Assembly (NCBI GenBank): GCA_025453555.1
Contig: JALOQC010000034.1
Coordinates: 1-34,163 of the forward strand
DNA from: Myxococcota bacterium
Lineage (GTDB): Bacteria; Myxococcota_A; Polyangia; Polyangiales; Houyiibacteriaceae
DNA: 34,163 nucleotides
Reading direction: 5' to 3'
A model generated the notes under the pieces. The model was given only the letters and a program-made list of their open reading frames with translations, searched no databases and was not told the origin of the DNA. Of the stretch, positions 1-6,920 are shown in pieces; the first letter of the stretch is position 1; each line of letters starts with the position of its first letter. The position numbers and the translations under genes were made by a program.

Positions 1-49
1 GGGATTGAAAATCCCCGTGTCGGCGGTTCGACTCCGTCTCTGGGCACCA
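1..49 (+). tRNA. tRNA-Phe (GAA), 3' part only
   Basis: The window opens inside a tRNA. An anticodon stem-loop (GGGA, loop TTGAAAA, TCCC) gives anticodon GAA. It is followed by a variable loop, a T arm with GGTTCGA, the 3' acceptor strand TCTGGGC, discriminator A and an encoded CCA ending at 49. The stretch closely matches the well-known bacterial tRNA-Phe 3' half. The D arm and 5' acceptor strand lie upstream of the window, so the gene is partial here. Confidence 0.93.
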
Positions 50-54
50 CCGAA

Positions 55-81
55 GCCGCGGCCTCCGCGGCTTTTGCTTTT
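55..81 (+). terminator. Rho-independent terminator after tRNA-Phe
   Basis: A perfect 7-bp GC stem (GCCGCGG at 55-61 with CCGCGGC at 65-71) closes a 3-nt loop and is followed by TTTTGCTTTT. It starts six bases after the tRNA CCA end, as expected for a terminator of the tRNA transcript. Confidence 0.85.
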
Positions 82-343
82 CCGTCGCGCGCCCCGCGGC
101 AACCCTCGGCGCTGCGCTTCGTGCCCGCGCCACCGTGCCTCGGGCGGCTCGGCCCATCAGCAGCCGACGATTCTCCTTTCGACCCCGAGCGGTCGTGCGC
201 ACGACGAACCATTCGGACTCGACGAGTCGACGGGAGGTCCGACCGTCTCGCGGGCTCGTGCCGCCACGCGGAGCTCGCGCCGTCGATCGGAAATCTCTCG
301 GTGTCCGAGCGACCCACGCTCACGCGCGCGTGCGCGGTCGACC
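82..343. other. Gap between tRNA-Phe terminator and lipoprotein gene
   Basis: About 260 bases without a convincing gene; reading frames here do not show the codon pattern of the neighbours. The only structure noted is an inverted repeat GACTCG-A-CGAGTC at 216-228. The lipoprotein promoter presumably lies here, but no clear -35/-10 pair is visible. Confidence 0.5.
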
Positions 344-1990
344 ATGCGACACCACCTCTTCGCCTCCGCGCTCGTGGCCTGCGCCTCGCTGGCCTGCTCC
401 ACGAGCTACACCGCCACCGACGATCTCGGCGATCCCTGCGTCGACGACACCGATTGTCGCGACGTCTGCCTGATCGACACCATGTCCGGCACGTGCAGCG
501 TCCGTTGCGATCCGGAGGACCCTCGCGCGTGCCTTCCCGGCTGGGCGTGCGGGCGAACGCGGGATGCCGACGAGCTCGCGTGTCGTTGCGGCGATCCGGA
601 GACCGAGCGCTGCAACGGGCTCGACGACGACTGCGACGGCGCGATCGACGAGCGGCTCGACTGCGTCGTCCGCGACTCGTTCACGGCCGACATCACGCCG
701 CCGAGCTCGGTCGACTTGCTCTTCGTGATCGACAACTCGATGACCATGGGCTCGGAGCACAAGGCGCTGCTGCGCGAGCTTCCGCGGGTGATCCGTGCGG
801 TCACGTCCGGAGATCTCGACGAAGACGGTCGCGCCGAGCGAGCCCCGAACGCGTTTCTGCACGTCGGGGTGGTGACCACGGACATGGGCACCGGCAACTT
901 CGTCGCGCCGGCCTGCAGTCGGCCACGCTTCGGGGACGACGGGGTGCTTCGGTCTCGCGGCGATCTCGAGCTCGAAGGTTGTGAGATGCGCTACCCGAGC
1001 CCGACCTTCTTCGCGTTCGAGCCCGGCACGGACGTGGACGAATTCGCGGAGACGGCGAGGTGTGTGGTCTCGACCGGCACCAACGGCTGCGGCTTCGAGC
1101 AGCCCCTCGAGGCGGCGCTCAAAGCGGTCACTCGAGAGACGTCGTCGATCCGATTCGCCGAAGGTTCCGTGGGGCACGCCGACGGGGCCAACGCGGGTTT
1201 CCTCCGCGACGACTCGCTGCTCTGGATCGTGATCCTCACCGAAGAAGACGATTGTTCGGTTCGGGATCCGTCGATCTTCGATCCCGCGAGCACCGTCTAC
1301 ACCAACGAGCTCAACCTCCGGTGTCTCCAGAACGAAGAGGCGCTCCACCCGATCGAGCGTTTCGTCGACGGTCTGCTCGCCGCACGCGCGGATCCGTCGC
1401 TCCTGCACGTGAGCCTGCTCGCCGGGCTGCCCCCCGAGACCGACCGACCCGCAGGAAGCACCCTCGACTACGACGGGATCCTCGATCACCCGCTGATGCA
1501 GGCGGAGGTCGATCCCGAGATGCCCATCCGCGCGCGTCCCTCGTGCAATCGCTTCGACGGGTGGCGCGAGTGGCAGGTGACGGTGCCGCCTCGCCGCCTC
1601 GTGTCGACGCTCCGGGAGCTCGAGCGTCGCGGCGCCCACACCTCGATGCGCTCGCTCTGCTCGGACTGGATCACCGACGCGATGCCGAGCCTGCTCGTCC
1701 AGACCAGCGCCGCGCTCGGCCGATGCTTCTCGTCGCTCCCACCGCGCGCGCCCGACGGCTCGCCGAGTTGCCGCGTGATCGAGACCGCGCCGGCGTCTCT
1801 CGGCTGCGAAGGCCCGGCCCGCGTCGTGCTGAGCCGAACCCCGAGCGAAGAGGTGTGCGAGGTGGCGCTCACGGCGAGCGGCCCCGGTTGGCGCTTCGTC
1901 CCGAACGCCCCCGGCTGCGCTTCGCCGACCCCGCACCAGATCGAGATCGACGCCCGGCCCGGACGCCGAGTGGAGCTCCGCTGCGGTTGA
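344..1990 (+). CDS. Lipoprotein with MopE-like motif and VWA-like domain
   Basis: A 548-residue predicted outer-envelope lipoprotein. The ATG at 344 was chosen because it begins a signal peptide with lipobox SLAC (Cys18); the same frame stays open back into the tRNA, which cannot be coding. Around residues 65-100 there is a Cys-rich segment ending in CNGLDDDCDGAIDE (from residue 90), a MopE-type putative metal-binding motif. A von Willebrand factor A-like fold starts near residue 124 with LLFVIDNSMTM, where Asp130, Ser132 and Thr134 fit a DxSxT version of the MIDAS metal site. The rest has many paired cysteines, suggesting an exported disulfide-bonded protein. This architecture is common among myxobacterial lipoproteins. 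The ligand is unknown. No operon partner is visible; the next gene is convergent. Confidence 0.82.
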   Translation: MRHHLFASALVACASLACSTSYTATDDLGDPCVDDTDCRDVCLIDTMSGTCSVRCDPEDPRACLPGWACGRTRDADELACRCGDPETERCNGLDDDCDGAIDERLDCVVRDSFTADITPPSSVDLLFVIDNSMTMGSEHKALLRELPRVIRAVTSGDLDEDGRAERAPNAFLHVGVVTTDMGTGNFVAPACSRPRFGDDGVLRSRGDLELEGCEMRYPSPTFFAFEPGTDVDEFAETARCVVSTGTNGCGFEQPLEAALKAVTRETSSIRFAEGSVGHADGANAGFLRDDSLLWIVILTEEDDCSVRDPSIFDPASTVYTNELNLRCLQNEEALHPIERFVDGLLAARADPSLLHVSLLAGLPPETDRPAGSTLDYDGILDHPLMQAEVDPEMPIRARPSCNRFDGWREWQVTVPPRRLVSTLRELERRGAHTSMRSLCSDWITDAMPSLLVQTSAALGRCFSSLPPRAPDGSPSCRVIETAPASLGCEGPARVVLSRTPSEEVCEVALTASGPGWRFVPNAPGCASPTPHQIEIDARPGRRVELRCG

Positions 1991-2046
1991 ACGTTCGGTC
2001 CAGAACGAGCCCGCGGTAGCGTGCCGCCGCGGTCGAGACGCTCGCG

Positions 2047-2445
2047 CTACGTGCGCTTCGTGCGGCGAGGGGTAGGCTCGCTGGCTTCGCGTTTCGTCGA
2101 CGGTGTCGCCGTCGGTGGGCAGCACACGGCGGCCAGCGTGCGCAGCCGCGTCGCGAGCGCGTCGAAGCGCGAGACGAGGAATCCTCCGTCGAGCTCGTAG
2201 ATTCGGTGACGACCGACGCGCGACGAGCGCACGACTCCGGCGTCTTCGAGGACCTGCAAGTGACGTGAGACGACCGAACGATCCTGCGGGAGATGCTCAG
2301 CCACCGACGCGACGTCGCCGCGACCGTGCACGAGCAGGACCTTGAGCACCTCGAGGCGCGCCGGCTCGGTCAGCGCGCGCAAGAGCGGCGTGTCGAGGAG
2401 CGAGGCGATCTCGGTGGCGGCGCGCTGGCGCTTGGCGTCGGACAC
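2047..2445 (-). CDS. ArsR/SmtB-type winged-helix repressor
   Basis: A predicted 132-residue DNA-binding regulator. The core runs from about LLDTPLLRALTEPARLEVLKVL through the recognition-helix region DRSVVSRHLQVLEDAG to the wing GRHRIYELD, typical of ArsR-family helix-turn-helix proteins that dimerise and repress adjacent operons. The frame can be extended to a GTG at 2544. That 33-residue extension overlaps a set of inverted repeats, and about half of its first 20 codons end in A or T, unlike the rest of the gene, so I prefer the internal GTG at 2445. Neither start has a clear Shine-Dalgarno sequence. The gene is divergent from the TauD-like dioxygenase and probably controls it and itself. 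If the longer start is real, the N terminus would carry HEHAH and CTYAPSCTRC, a possible metal site. The inducer is unknown. Confidence 0.82.
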   Translation of the reverse strand: MSDAKRQRAATEIASLLDTPLLRALTEPARLEVLKVLLVHGRGDVASVAEHLPQDRSVVSRHLQVLEDAGVVRSSRVGRHRIYELDGGFLVSRFDALATRLRTLAAVCCPPTATPSTKREASEPTPRRTKRT

Positions 2446-2504
2446 GAGCGGAGTGTTCGTCGTCGCGACGGGCGCGTCGAGGGCTGGACAACGTGTGCAT
2501 GAGG

Positions 2505-2550
2505 GTGCATACGTGCACTCGATGACGTGTGCATGTTCGTGCACGTGTCA
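2505..2550. promoter_or_regulatory. Candidate operator: two inverted repeats between arsR-like and tauD-like genes
   Basis: Two imperfect palindromes share the half-site GTGCA/TGCAC. The first is GTGCA-TACG-TGCAC at 2505-2518. The second has 11-nt arms at 2523-2533 and 2540-2550 that match at 9 of 11 positions around a 6-nt spacer. Further half-sites (GTGTGCAT) lie just before at 2494-2500. They sit between the divergent genes, where an ArsR-type autorepressor usually binds. The assignment as operator is inference. Confidence 0.5.
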
Positions 2551-2642
2551 TCGCAGGCCGTCCGCTACGTCCGGAGGACCTCCCCTTCGTGGGCGGCGTG
2601 CGTGCTCGACGACCCCGACCGCATTCGACGACGAGGAGCCCG

Positions 2643-3647
2643 ATGATCCCCGACCGACTCGATCCCACGAAGCTCTGGCATCGCGACGACGTGTCCGACT
2701 CAACCAGTTGGGAGGTGCCGCTCGACGAGGCCGTGAACGCCGAGCTCCGCGCCCACGCGCGCAGGCTCGAGCGGCGCACGCTGGCGTCGCTCACGCCAGC
2801 CGACGTGGTGGACGCGGTCGGCCCGGAGCTCACGAAGCTCGGCGCGCGCATCCGCAGCACGCTCCGCGACGACCACGGCTTCGTGTTGCTCCGCGGCTTC
2901 GACACACGCGGTCCGGCCGACGAGATCGAGCGCGCCTACGCGGTCCTCGGGCTCGCGCTCGGCGGACGCTCGGGAGGCCTCGCACCCCAGAACGTTCGCG
3001 GAGAGCGCCTGACCCACGTCCGCGACACCGGCGCGGATCCGAACGCGCTCGAGACCCGCCTCTACACCACGCGCGCCGCGCAGGACTTCCACACCGACGG
3101 GGCGGACGTCATCGGCCTGCTCTGCTTGCGCTGCGCGCGAACGGGCGGCGAGAGCCTGCTCGCGAGCTCGGTCGCGATCGTCGACGCCATCCGCCGCACG
3201 CGTGCGGATCTCTACCCCGTCCTCTTCGCGTCCTTTCCCTGGCACTACCAGGAGCCCGGGCAGCCGCCGAGGGTGTTCCTGCGCCCGATCTGCACCGTGG
3301 TCGGGAGCTCGGCGCGCGGCGCGAAGCTCCACACGTTCTTCATCCCGTGGTACCTGCGTCGCTCGCAGGAGATCCCCGAGGCTCCGCGTCTGTCGCCCGA
3401 GCAAGTCGAAGTCATCGCGCTCGTCGAATCGCTCGCGAACGACCCGCGATTCCACGTCACGATGCGCTTCGAGCCGGGCGACGTGCAGTGGCTCGCCAAC
3501 GCCTCGATCCTCCACAAGCGCGAGGCCTACGAGGACGATCCCGACCCCGCGCGCAAGCGGCATCTGTTGCGCCTCTGGGTCAGCGCTCCCGATCTCGACG
3601 CGTCCGATCCGACCCTACGCGACGGAGTCCCGGAGGTGGTGCGATGA
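2643..3647 (+). CDS. TauD/TfdA-family Fe(II)/2-oxoglutarate dioxygenase
   Basis: A 334-residue predicted non-haem iron oxygenase of the TauD/TfdA (CAS-like) type, which couples 2-oxoglutarate decarboxylation to oxidation of a second substrate in the cytoplasm. The iron triad is visible as His150-Thr-Asp152 in DFHTDGAD and His291 in ASILHKREAYED. A conserved Arg region, RHLLRLW (306-312), is expected to bind 2-oxoglutarate. The ATG at 2643 follows a GAGGAG ribosome-binding site at good spacing, so it is preferred over longer in-frame extensions that would run into the operator repeats. The stop codon overlaps the next start (ATGA), so the downstream membrane protein is probably translationally coupled. 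The substrate cannot be read from the sequence; the family acts on amino acids, sulfonates and other small molecules. Confidence 0.9.
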   Translation: MIPDRLDPTKLWHRDDVSDSTSWEVPLDEAVNAELRAHARRLERRTLASLTPADVVDAVGPELTKLGARIRSTLRDDHGFVLLRGFDTRGPADEIERAYAVLGLALGGRSGGLAPQNVRGERLTHVRDTGADPNALETRLYTTRAAQDFHTDGADVIGLLCLRCARTGGESLLASSVAIVDAIRRTRADLYPVLFASFPWHYQEPGQPPRVFLRPICTVVGSSARGAKLHTFFIPWYLRRSQEIPEAPRLSPEQVEVIALVESLANDPRFHVTMRFEPGDVQWLANASILHKREAYEDDPDPARKRHLLRLWVSAPDLDASDPTLRDGVPEVVR

Positions 3648-4177
3648 CCCTCCTCGCGCTCGGAATGATCGTGCCGATCGGAGCGATCGACGTCCTCTAC
3701 TACCACCTCTACCGGTTCCGCTTGTACGAGCGCGAGCAGAGCGTCGCCGAAGAGCTCACCCACCTCGCGCGACACGTCACCTTCGTCGCGCTCGTCGCGC
3801 TGCTCGCGGGCGGCGTCCGCGATGCGTGGACCGACGCGGCGATCCTCGCGCTCTTCGCGTTCGATCTCCTCAACTCGAGCGCCGACGTGCTGCTCGAGCC
3901 CCGATCGCGCGCGTCCCTCGGCGGCTTGCCGCCCGGCGAGTACTTCCTGCATTTCCTCGGCACGTTCGGGACCGCCGCCGCGACCGCGACCTACGTCTTC
4001 GAGCGCAGCGAGCTCCCGATCGCACCCGCGGAGGGATGGGTCGCGCTCCAGAGCACGTCGATGATCGTCGGAGGCGTGGCGCTCTTCGCGCTCGAAGCGG
4101 GCCTGTTCGTTCGCGCGTTGCGATCGCGGGCCCGTGACCGGGCGCGAGGTCGCGGGCGTGTGACTGCGGGCGTGTGA
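3644..4177 (+). CDS. Polytopic membrane protein, coupled to the dioxygenase
   Basis: A 177-residue hydrophobic protein of unknown family. About five membrane segments can be seen: residues 1-23, 44-60, 62-84, 103-123 and 142-165. Between them are charged or aromatic stretches such as LYYHLYRFRLYERE and GEYFLHFLGTFG, whose histidines could bind metal or cofactor, though nothing proves this. The ATG overlaps the dioxygenase stop by four bases, so the two are made together. The last residues (RARGRGRVTAGV) are encoded by the start of a 14-bp tandem repeat array, and the stop codon lies in the second repeat copy. The natural C terminus may therefore have been altered by repeat expansion. A role in transport or sensing of the dioxygenase substrate is possible but unsupported. 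Confidence 0.75.
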   Translation: MTLLALGMIVPIGAIDVLYYHLYRFRLYEREQSVAEELTHLARHVTFVALVALLAGGVRDAWTDAAILALFAFDLLNSSADVLLEPRSRASLGGLPPGEYFLHFLGTFGTAAATATYVFERSELPIAPAEGWVALQSTSMIVGGVALFALEAGLFVRALRSRARDRARGRGRVTAGV

Positions 4178-4277
4178 CTGCGGGCGTGTGATTGCGGGCG
4201 TGTGACTGCGGGCGTGTGACTGCGGGCGTGTGACTGCGGGCGTGTGATTGCGGGCGTGTGATTGCGGGCGTGTGAGC
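4152..4277. repeat. Tandem array, nine copies of a 14-bp unit
   Basis: The unit GCGGGCGTGTGACT (variants end in ATT; the last ends in AGC) is repeated nine times without gaps from 4152 to 4277. The period is not a multiple of three. Copies 1 and 2 encode the end of the upstream membrane protein and supply its TGA; the rest fill the gap before rimO. A short inverse match, CGCCCGC, occurs at 4289-4295 and could pair with any GCGGGCG of the array. Confidence 0.97.
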
Positions 4278-4319
4278 GCTCGCGCGTTCGCCCGCACCTG
4301 CTAGATCCCCCGGCTGCAT

Positions 4320-5729
4320 ATGGGCGAAGCGCGCACCATCCACTTCATCTCCCTCGGCTGCGCGAAGAACCGCGTCGACACCGAGGTGATGCTCGGCGTC
4401 TCGGACGCGACGGGCTTTCGGCACGTCGAGGATCCGACGGAGGCCGAGGTCATCGTCGTCAACACCTGCGGGTTCATCGGGCCGGCGAAGGAAGAGAGCA
4501 TCGACACCATCCTCGAGATGGCGCAGCTCAAGGAGTCCGGGCGGCTCGAGCAGCTCGTGGTCGCGGGGTGTCTGTCGCAGCGCTACCCGGGCGAGCTCGC
4601 GGAGTCGATGCCCGAGGTCGACGTGTTCCTCGGCTCGAGCGACATGCTCAAGCTCGGGCCGGTGCTCGAGAAGAAGCGCACCGAGCGCATGCAGGTCGGC
4701 AACCCCGCCGAGTACACGATGCGCGCGACCGATCCGCGCGTGCTCACGCAGCGCGGGCACAGCGCCTACGTGAAGATCGCCGAGGGCTGCAACCGGAGCT
4801 GCTCGTTCTGCACGATCCCGAGCTTCCGCGGGAAGCAGCGCTCACGCAGCGTGGAGGACATCGTCCGCGAGGCCGAGCAGCTCGTGGATCGCGGCGTGGT
4901 CGAGGTCTGCCTCATCAGCCAGGACACCATCGCGTACGGACGCGATCGCGACGACCGTCCGACGCTCGCGCAGCTCGCGACCGCGCTCGGGGAGGTCGAG
5001 GGCCTGCGTTGGGTTCGCCTGCACTACCTCTACCCGGAGTCGCTCACCAAGGAGCTCGTCGACGTGCTCGCGCACCACCCGAAGGTGCTGCCGTACATCG
5101 ACATGCCGCTCCAGCACGCGGCGACGAACATGCTCAAGCGCATGAAGCGCGGGCACGGCGGCAAGCGGCTCTACGAGCTCGTCGAGAAGCTGCGCAAGAA
5201 CATCCCGGATCTCGTGTTTCGTTCGAGCTTCATCGTCGGACATCCGGGAGAGACCGACGACGAGTTCCAAGAGCTCCTGGAGTTCGTGAAGTGGGCCGAG
5301 CTCGATCATCTCGGTGTGTTTCTCTACTCGCCGGAGGAGAACACGCCGAGCGGCGAGATGGACGGCGCGGTGCCCGAGAAGGTCGCCAAGCGTCGTCACC
5401 GCGAGCTGATGCGCGCGCAGCGGCCGATCAGCCGCGCGAAGCTCAAGGCGCGCATCGGCACCGAGATCGACGTGCTGGTCGACGGGACGAGCGACGAGCA
5501 CGAGTTCCTGCTCGAAGGTCGTTGGTGGGGCCAAGCGCCCGAGGTCGACGGCAAGATCTACCTCGCGAACGGCGACGCCGCGCCGGGCGAGATCCGCAAG
5601 GCGCTCGTCACCGCGGCGGCCGACTACGACCTCGTGGCCGACCTGCTCACGCCGGAGGGCGAGTGGCTCGCCCCGCCCGGCGCGAAGAAGCCCCGCAAGC
5701 GCAAGGTCCAGCTCCGCACCGTGGCGTGA
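4320..5729 (+). CDS. rimO: Ribosomal protein S12 methylthiotransferase RimO
   Basis: A 469-residue radical-SAM enzyme that adds a methylthio group to the conserved aspartate of ribosomal protein S12. The N-terminal MTTase domain has the three iron-sulfur cysteines Cys14 (SLGCAKNRVD), Cys50 (NTCGFI) and Cys84 (AGCLSQRY). The radical-SAM core has CNRSCSFC (Cys157, Cys161, Cys164), followed by IPSFRGKQRSR, the form typical of RimO rather than MiaB. A TRAM-like RNA/protein-binding domain closes the protein (about residues 370-450). It ends in a short basic tail, KKPRKRKVQ. Length fits the family. There is no strong ribosome-binding site before the ATG at 4320. The gene stands alone between the 14-bp tandem array and a convergent gene. 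Confidence 0.96.
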   Translation: MGEARTIHFISLGCAKNRVDTEVMLGVSDATGFRHVEDPTEAEVIVVNTCGFIGPAKEESIDTILEMAQLKESGRLEQLVVAGCLSQRYPGELAESMPEVDVFLGSSDMLKLGPVLEKKRTERMQVGNPAEYTMRATDPRVLTQRGHSAYVKIAEGCNRSCSFCTIPSFRGKQRSRSVEDIVREAEQLVDRGVVEVCLISQDTIAYGRDRDDRPTLAQLATALGEVEGLRWVRLHYLYPESLTKELVDVLAHHPKVLPYIDMPLQHAATNMLKRMKRGHGGKRLYELVEKLRKNIPDLVFRSSFIVGHPGETDDEFQELLEFVKWAELDHLGVFLYSPEENTPSGEMDGAVPEKVAKRRHRELMRAQRPISRAKLKARIGTEIDVLVDGTSDEHEFLLEGRWWGQAPEVDGKIYLANGDAAPGEIRKALVTAAADYDLVADLLTPEGEWLAPPGAKKPRKRKVQLRTVA

Positions 5730-5754
5730 GCGGACCGCGCCGCGAGACGTCTTC

Positions 5755-5900
5755 GTGGTCGTGATCGGCGACGTGGACGGCGACGAAGGACGTTCTCCGA
5801 TCGCGAACGTCACTTCAAACAGGTTTCACGCGAACGGTCGGTGAACGTTCACGTCGCCGTCGCCGTCGCCGTCGCCGTCCACGACCACGTCAGCGTCCAC
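5755..5900. repeat. Hexamer-phased inverted repeat between convergent genes
   Basis: The left arm (5755-5784) reads GTGGTC, GTGATC, GGCGAC, GTGGAC, GGCGAC. The right arm (5841-5900) reads GTGAAC, GTTCAC, four GTCGCC, GTCCAC, GACCAC, GTCAGC, GTCCAC. The right arm is made of the complements of the left-arm units, so the transcript of either flanking gene can fold into a long hairpin. The first two right-arm units form a perfect 12-nt palindrome, GTGAACGTTCAC. The position between rimO and the convergent gene at 5911-6663 suggests a bidirectional terminator, which is inference. Confidence 0.85.
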
Positions 5901-5910
5901 GACGGCGCTC

Positions 5911-6663
5911 TCAGCCCTTCGCGTCTTCGTCGACCGCGCGCTCGCCGCTCGCGGCGTCCTCGCCCTCGGGCTCTTCCGAGTCGCCGTCTTCGCCCGCGCC
6001 GCCGTCGATCCCACCGCGGAGCAGCGAAGCCATCGCCTCCATCTCGGGGTCGTGACCGAAGCGCTGCTCGACCTCGTCGATCAGCGCCTCGTCGCCTTCC
6101 TTGGTCTCGGACTCGAACGCGTCGAGCACGTCGCCGAGATCCTTCTGACCGTGATCGGCCGCGAGGATCGCGCCGAGCGCCTTGCGGGACGAGCGCTTCG
6201 CCACCGCGGAGAGCAGCTTGTCGGCGACCTCGTCGAACGCGTCGTCGCCCTCGGCCTTCTCTTCGCCGTCCTCGGCGTCGGCGTCGTCGTCGCCATCGGG
6301 ACGGGCGCTCGGGTGCTCGGTCTTTCCTCCGCCGAGGGCCGCCGCGACGCTCGAGAAGAGGCCGCCTTCCCACGTCGCGCCTTCGACGAGCGCGTCGTAG
6401 CCCTCGCCCTCGGGCACCGCGTCGTGCACCGCGATGCCGCGCGACTCCACGTGCAGCGCCCACAGGTCGCCGAACGCGAACGAGAGCCCGGTCGCCGCGC
6501 CTTCGACGCGCACGACGAGCGCGTCGCCCGCCGCGCGAACCTCGCGCGCGACGCCGTCCGCGCCTTCGAAGCGACCCCAGCCGTCCGCGGTCGGCTCCAC
6601 CGGATGCCGCTCGGCCAAGGTCTCGTGAGGGATGCGCACCACCGCGAATCGAAGCGTCGTCAT
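5911..6663 (-). CDS. Acidic protein of unknown function
   Basis: A 250-residue protein I do not recognise. The ATG at 6663 (MTTLRFAVVRIPHE) is preferred over one eight codons upstream because the reading becomes protein-like there. The N-terminal ~115 residues are mixed and probably globular. A very acidic low-complexity linker follows (DGDDDADAEDGEEKAEGDD, about residues 122-140). Next comes a helical segment with KLLSAVAKRSSRKALGAILAADHG (145-170) and a second acidic, Gly-rich tail. No signal peptide, membrane segment or cysteine motif is seen, so it is probably cytoplasmic. Third-position G/C bias matches its neighbours, which supports a real gene. It is convergent with rimO and shares the hexamer repeat gap with it. 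Confidence 0.7.
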   Translation of the reverse strand: MTTLRFAVVRIPHETLAERHPVEPTADGWGRFEGADGVAREVRAAGDALVVRVEGAATGLSFAFGDLWALHVESRGIAVHDAVPEGEGYDALVEGATWEGGLFSSVAAALGGGKTEHPSARPDGDDDADAEDGEEKAEGDDAFDEVADKLLSAVAKRSSRKALGAILAADHGQKDLGDVLDAFESETKEGDEALIDEVEQRFGHDPEMEAMASLLRGGIDGGAGEDGDSEEPEGEDAASGERAVDEDAKG

Positions 6664-6920
6664 GTTCGGGTCCCGAGATATCAGCAAAGCCCGCGCGCGC
6701 TCAATGCGGATTCGAGAGTTCGGTCGCCGGACGGCGATGCGCCTGACGACCGGCTTCGAGAACGTGTCGACTCTTCGTCGGATCCGATCGGGCTCGCGAC
6801 GGGCGAACGCGACGAGAGAGCGCGGTGGGCGAGGTCAGTGGGTGCGTGCTCCAGGAACACGCGGACCGGAGGTGCGTGCTCGACGAACGAGTCGCGCGGA
6901 CGGCTCACTTCTTCGAGGGC
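6664..6920. other. Gap with a 16-bp tandem duplication at the protease 3' end
   Basis: No gene is seen. A direct duplication of 16 bp (6902-6917 and 6918-6933, core TCACTTCTTCGA) repeats the last codons and stop of the protease gene just beyond its stop. The remaining ~240 bases presumably hold the promoter of the acidic-protein gene. Confidence 0.6.

Noticed and set aside
5-343. N-terminal extension of the first lipoprotein gene back to position 5
   Set aside because: The frame would run through the tRNA-Phe and its terminator; a clean lipoprotein signal begins at 344.
2446-2544. 33-residue N-terminal extension of the ArsR-type regulator with HEHAH and CTYAPSCTRC
   Set aside because: It overlaps palindromic repeats and has A/T-rich third codon positions unlike the gene. 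Kept only as an alternative start.
3527-4297. Minus-strand frame through the 14-bp repeats with a His/Thr/Arg/Pro repeat protein
   Set aside because: It is the antisense reading of the tandem array and of the membrane protein gene.
5826-6014. Small minus-strand frame through the rimO-downstream repeat
   Set aside because: Low-complexity translation of the repeat plus an out-of-frame part of the acidic-protein gene.
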